Origin: an uncultured Clostridia bacterium
Lineage (GTDB): Bacteria > Bacillota > Clostridia > TANB77 > CAG-508
Direction of reading: 5' to 3'
Assembly: GCA_934180065.1 (NCBI GenBank)
Contig: CAKPRA010000004.1
Span: 14,669 to 78,668 of the forward strand
Length of the DNA stretch: 64,000 nucleotides
Part shown: piece after piece, positions 61,899 to 64,000 of the stretch
Layout: each line of letters begins with the position of its first letter
How positions within the stretch are numbered: position 1 is the stretch's first letter
Translations under genes and position numbers: made by a program
Notes under the pieces: model-generated
Database searches by the model: none
Told to the model about the DNA's origin: nothing
What the model saw: only the letters and a program-made list of their open reading frames with translations

Positions 61899-62501
61899 AT
61901 GTTAGGAAAATTTTTTGAATGTGAAGCCGATAAAAATATTAAATTTTATAGAGTAATTCAAACGGTTAAAGAGTATTCAGATGGAAGAAGATTTCCAATT
62001 GATGAAATTGTAATTGCCGATAAAAAAATAAATTTTAATGCTGAACAACAAATAGACATGGGAGGCTTTTGTGTTTCAACATTCGATTATATATTTAGAT
62101 GGTTAATCAGAGGAGATACATTATGCGAAGTTATAATTCCAGAAAATGAAAAAATATATAAAACAGTTAGTGAAAATGGAATATATATAGCAGAAAAAAT
62201 AATATTAACAAATCCAACGAAAATAGATGACGATTTTGCAACTGAATTTTACTTAAAATCTAATCTTCCAGAAGTGTCATATTTTAAAGCGATGACTGCA
62301 TGTGCTATATGTGGTTATATTAAGACTGCTTTGAAAGTTTGTGAAGATAAAGTAAATAAAGATAATGTTGATACTGCAATTATTGAATTAGAAAATTTTT
62401 GTACGAGAAGAAATAATGAGAATTTTTTAGAAGATGTGGAAGCAATAGAAAATGTCAAATTATTAAGAAATCATTTATTAGAAATAAGAAATAGGAGGTA
62501 G
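61899..62501 (+). CDS. Hypothetical 200-residue protein of the integrase region
   Basis: Not recognised. It starts MLGKFFECEADKNIKFYRVIQ, with a mostly beta-like N-terminal half that could be a phage DUF-type domain (SDGRRFPIDEIVIADKKINF...MGGFCVSTFDYIFRW), and a helical C-terminal half with several Cys (ACAICGYIKTALKVCEDK). ATG 61899 is behind TTGGAGGAAATT. It forms a unit with the hydrolase gene 5 bp downstream. The reach of the N-terminal frame to 61887 is discarded since it covers the ribosome site. Confidence 0.6.
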   Translation: MLGKFFECEADKNIKFYRVIQTVKEYSDGRRFPIDEIVIADKKINFNAEQQIDMGGFCVSTFDYIFRWLIRGDTLCEVIIPENEKIYKTVSENGIYIAEKIILTNPTKIDDDFATEFYLKSNLPEVSYFKAMTACAICGYIKTALKVCEDKVNKDNVDTAIIELENFCTRRNNENFLEDVEAIENVKLLRNHLLEIRNRR

Positions 62502-62506
62502 GTACT

Positions 62507-63556
62507 ATGAAATATAAAACTATTATAAATAGAAGTGGTAAAAAGATTGATTTACATATATGTCAAACCCAAGACGGATTTTATATTATAGGTATTCCAG
62601 AAGGAATGAAAGATAATGCTGAAATGTTTGTAGAAATGTATAATTCAGGTGGAAAACAAGCTAATTCATATGTTGAAAATGTACAACATGCTATGACTGA
62701 TAAAGGAAATCCAATTGAAAAAAATTATGCAGATTTTGTAACAGATTTTCCGCTTGTTGTTCCAATTGTACCAGATTTAAAAGGATTACCAGATTTACAA
62801 CAAATGTCAGTAGAATCAGTAAAGGATTTTCAAATACATGAAAAAGTTAAAGAATGTATTGATGATGCAAGAACTCAAATTGAGAAAATAACTAGTAAAA
62901 AAGTACAAGATAAAATATTTTTAAGTGGATATTCTGCATCTGGTGTATTTGCTCAAAGATTTGCATTAGCATATCCAGAAATAATAAATAGAGCTTTAAT
63001 AGGTGGTGCAGCAGGAACAATACCTGTTCCAACAAGAAAAATAAAATATCCAATAGGTATTCAAGATTATGAAAATCTATTTGGAAAAAAATTTGATTCA
63101 GAAGCTTACAAACAAATTCAATTTGCTTATTATGTAGGAGAATTTGAAGCAAGAAAAGCAGGAAACTTTGATATAAATGGGGATAGAATCACATCAGATA
63201 TGCAAATCCCTGCGCCAATGCATGATATGTCATTTAGAAGTGTATCAACTCCAAAAGAAGTAGGAATTGAGCAAAGAAAATTATTAGGACAAACACTTAA
63301 TGAAAGATATAAAAATGCAATTGAAGCTAATAAAAGATATGGAATAGATATAGAAGGTGTTGTTGTTAGTGGTTCATCCCATAGATACATTCATAATGAA
63401 AAAATAACTCCAGCATTTACATGTTTAAAAAAACAGATTATTGATTTTTATCATAAAAATAAACAACTAGATTCAAATGCTCAAGGATGTTGTAAAAATA
63501 TAAATGAATCATATCAAAAAGCTCGTGAAAATCATGATGAAGGAGTACAATTATAA
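62507..63556 (+). CDS. Alpha/beta-hydrolase-fold protein
   Basis: 349 residues. FLSGYSASGVFAQRFALAYPE carries the nucleophile elbow GYSASG near residues ~142-147, and SGSSHRYIH near ~290 would supply the catalytic His; the acid residue is not certain. An extended N-terminal strand region (KIDLHICQTQDGFYIIGIP) precedes it. Esterase, lipase or dipeptidyl activity cannot be separated by reading. ATG follows ATAGGAGGTAGGTACT. No signal peptide, so it is probably cytoplasmic. It forms an operon with the hypothetical gene upstream. Confidence 0.72.
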   Translation: MKYKTIINRSGKKIDLHICQTQDGFYIIGIPEGMKDNAEMFVEMYNSGGKQANSYVENVQHAMTDKGNPIEKNYADFVTDFPLVVPIVPDLKGLPDLQQMSVESVKDFQIHEKVKECIDDARTQIEKITSKKVQDKIFLSGYSASGVFAQRFALAYPEIINRALIGGAAGTIPVPTRKIKYPIGIQDYENLFGKKFDSEAYKQIQFAYYVGEFEARKAGNFDINGDRITSDMQIPAPMHDMSFRSVSTPKEVGIEQRKLLGQTLNERYKNAIEANKRYGIDIEGVVVSGSSHRYIHNEKITPAFTCLKKQIIDFYHKNKQLDSNAQGCCKNINESYQKARENHDEGVQL

Positions 63557-63614
63557 TTCAATATTGGATGATAATGATAAAATACAAAAGTTCATAAAAA
63601 AGGAGGATATAATT

Positions 63615-64000
63615 ATGGATGAGTCTAATGGAGACATTATAATATATCAGACAGAAGATGGATTAACAAAAATAAATGTTAAAATTGAAAATGAGACAGT
63701 ATGGTTATCACAACAACAGATGGCAGAACTGTTTAGTACATCAAGAACTAATATTATAGAACATATAAACAATATTTATGAAGAAGAAGAATTAGATAAG
63801 AATTCAACCTGTCAGAATTTCCGACAAGTTCGAAAAGAAGGTAATAGAAATGTTACAAGAGAAATACCTTTTTATAATTTAGATATGATAATTTCTTTGG
63901 GATATAGGGTAAAATCTAAAGTTGCTACAAATTTTAGAAAATGGGCGACAGAAAGATTGAAAGAATATATGATTAAAGGCTTTACAATGGATGATGAAAG
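63615..64000 (+). CDS. RhuM-family virulence-like protein, 3' truncated by window
   Basis: The first 128 residues are visible. DGLTKINVKIENETVWLSQQQMAELFSTSRTNIIEHI and NFRQVRKEGNRNVTREIPFYNLDMIISLGYRVKSKVATNFRKWATERLKEYMIKGF are the RhuM signature, found in phage islands and near restriction or Fic genes. The N-terminal region resembles a DNA-binding (helix-turn-helix) domain. Function is not established. ATG follows AAGGAGGATATAATT, a strong ribosome site. Confidence 0.85.
   Translation, partial: MDESNGDIIIYQTEDGLTKINVKIENETVWLSQQQMAELFSTSRTNIIEHINNIYEEEELDKNSTCQNFRQVRKEGNRNVTREIPFYNLDMIISLGYRVKSKVATNFRKWATERLKEYMIKGFTMDDE

Overview
The window is AT-rich, uses AGA/CAA/TTA-type codons, and carries two T-box leaders, strong AGGAGG ribosome binding sites and U-tract terminators. 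It also has a dipicolinate synthase subunit (dpaB), a YtvI-like sporulation membrane protein, pyruvate phosphate dikinase and rubrerythrin. Together these point to an anaerobic, probably endospore-forming member of the Clostridia (Bacillota). The genus cannot be named from sequence alone. No tRNA, rRNA or CRISPR array was seen.

Layout. 1-7.2 kb is core chromosome: the 3' end of addA, rqcP, T-box/tyrS, uppP, a phasin-like protein with a UbiB-type kinase, and a nucleoside deaminase. 7.2-10.0 kb holds a sortase, a candidate LVQTG substrate and a membrane protein. 10.1-22.7 kb is one co-directional surface-polysaccharide operon: a frameshifted initiating sugar transferase, a GT4-Alg14 fusion with an Alg13 partner, two TupA-like ATP-grasp ligases around an N5-(carboxyethyl)ornithine synthase-like dehydrogenase, Wzy, GT2, an acyltransferase, a pyruvyl transferase, Wzx and UDP-glucose dehydrogenase. 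My inference is a uronic-acid polymer decorated with amino acids or carboxyethyl amino acids.

22.8-31 kb is accessory: small orphans, a zinc-motif protein, and a type IIS restriction-modification system of the Alw26I/Eco31I/Esp3I kind (fused m6A plus permuted m5C methyltransferase, convergent endonuclease, XRE controller). 31-38.4 kb mixes a PHP phosphatase, a P-loop nucleotide kinase, a phosphodiesterase, a YHYH/Big2 surface protein, T-box/glyQS and an L,D-transpeptidase.

38.4-46 kb is rich in repeats. Short REP-like elements (core GGGGACGGTTCT) are spread from 0.7 kb to 46 kb and sit in inverted orientation on both sides of a REP-associated tyrosine transposase (RAYT) gene. They enter the 3' ends of three genes and appear to supply -35 boxes to ppdK and asd. 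Three small genes of foreign codon use (38.7, 40.6, 41.6 kb), with stem-loops in their leaders and their own terminators, sit among these repeats. Two more genes of similar codon use lie at 3.8 and 32.1 kb.

46-64 kb returns to core functions (asd, dapA, dapB, rubrerythrin, dpaB, ytvI, secA), with an AbiE-type toxin-antitoxin pair and a 157-bp tandem repeat with 25-bp inverted ends. A tyrosine-integrase region after secA holds a decayed histidine phosphatase, a hydrolase and a partial RhuM-like gene.
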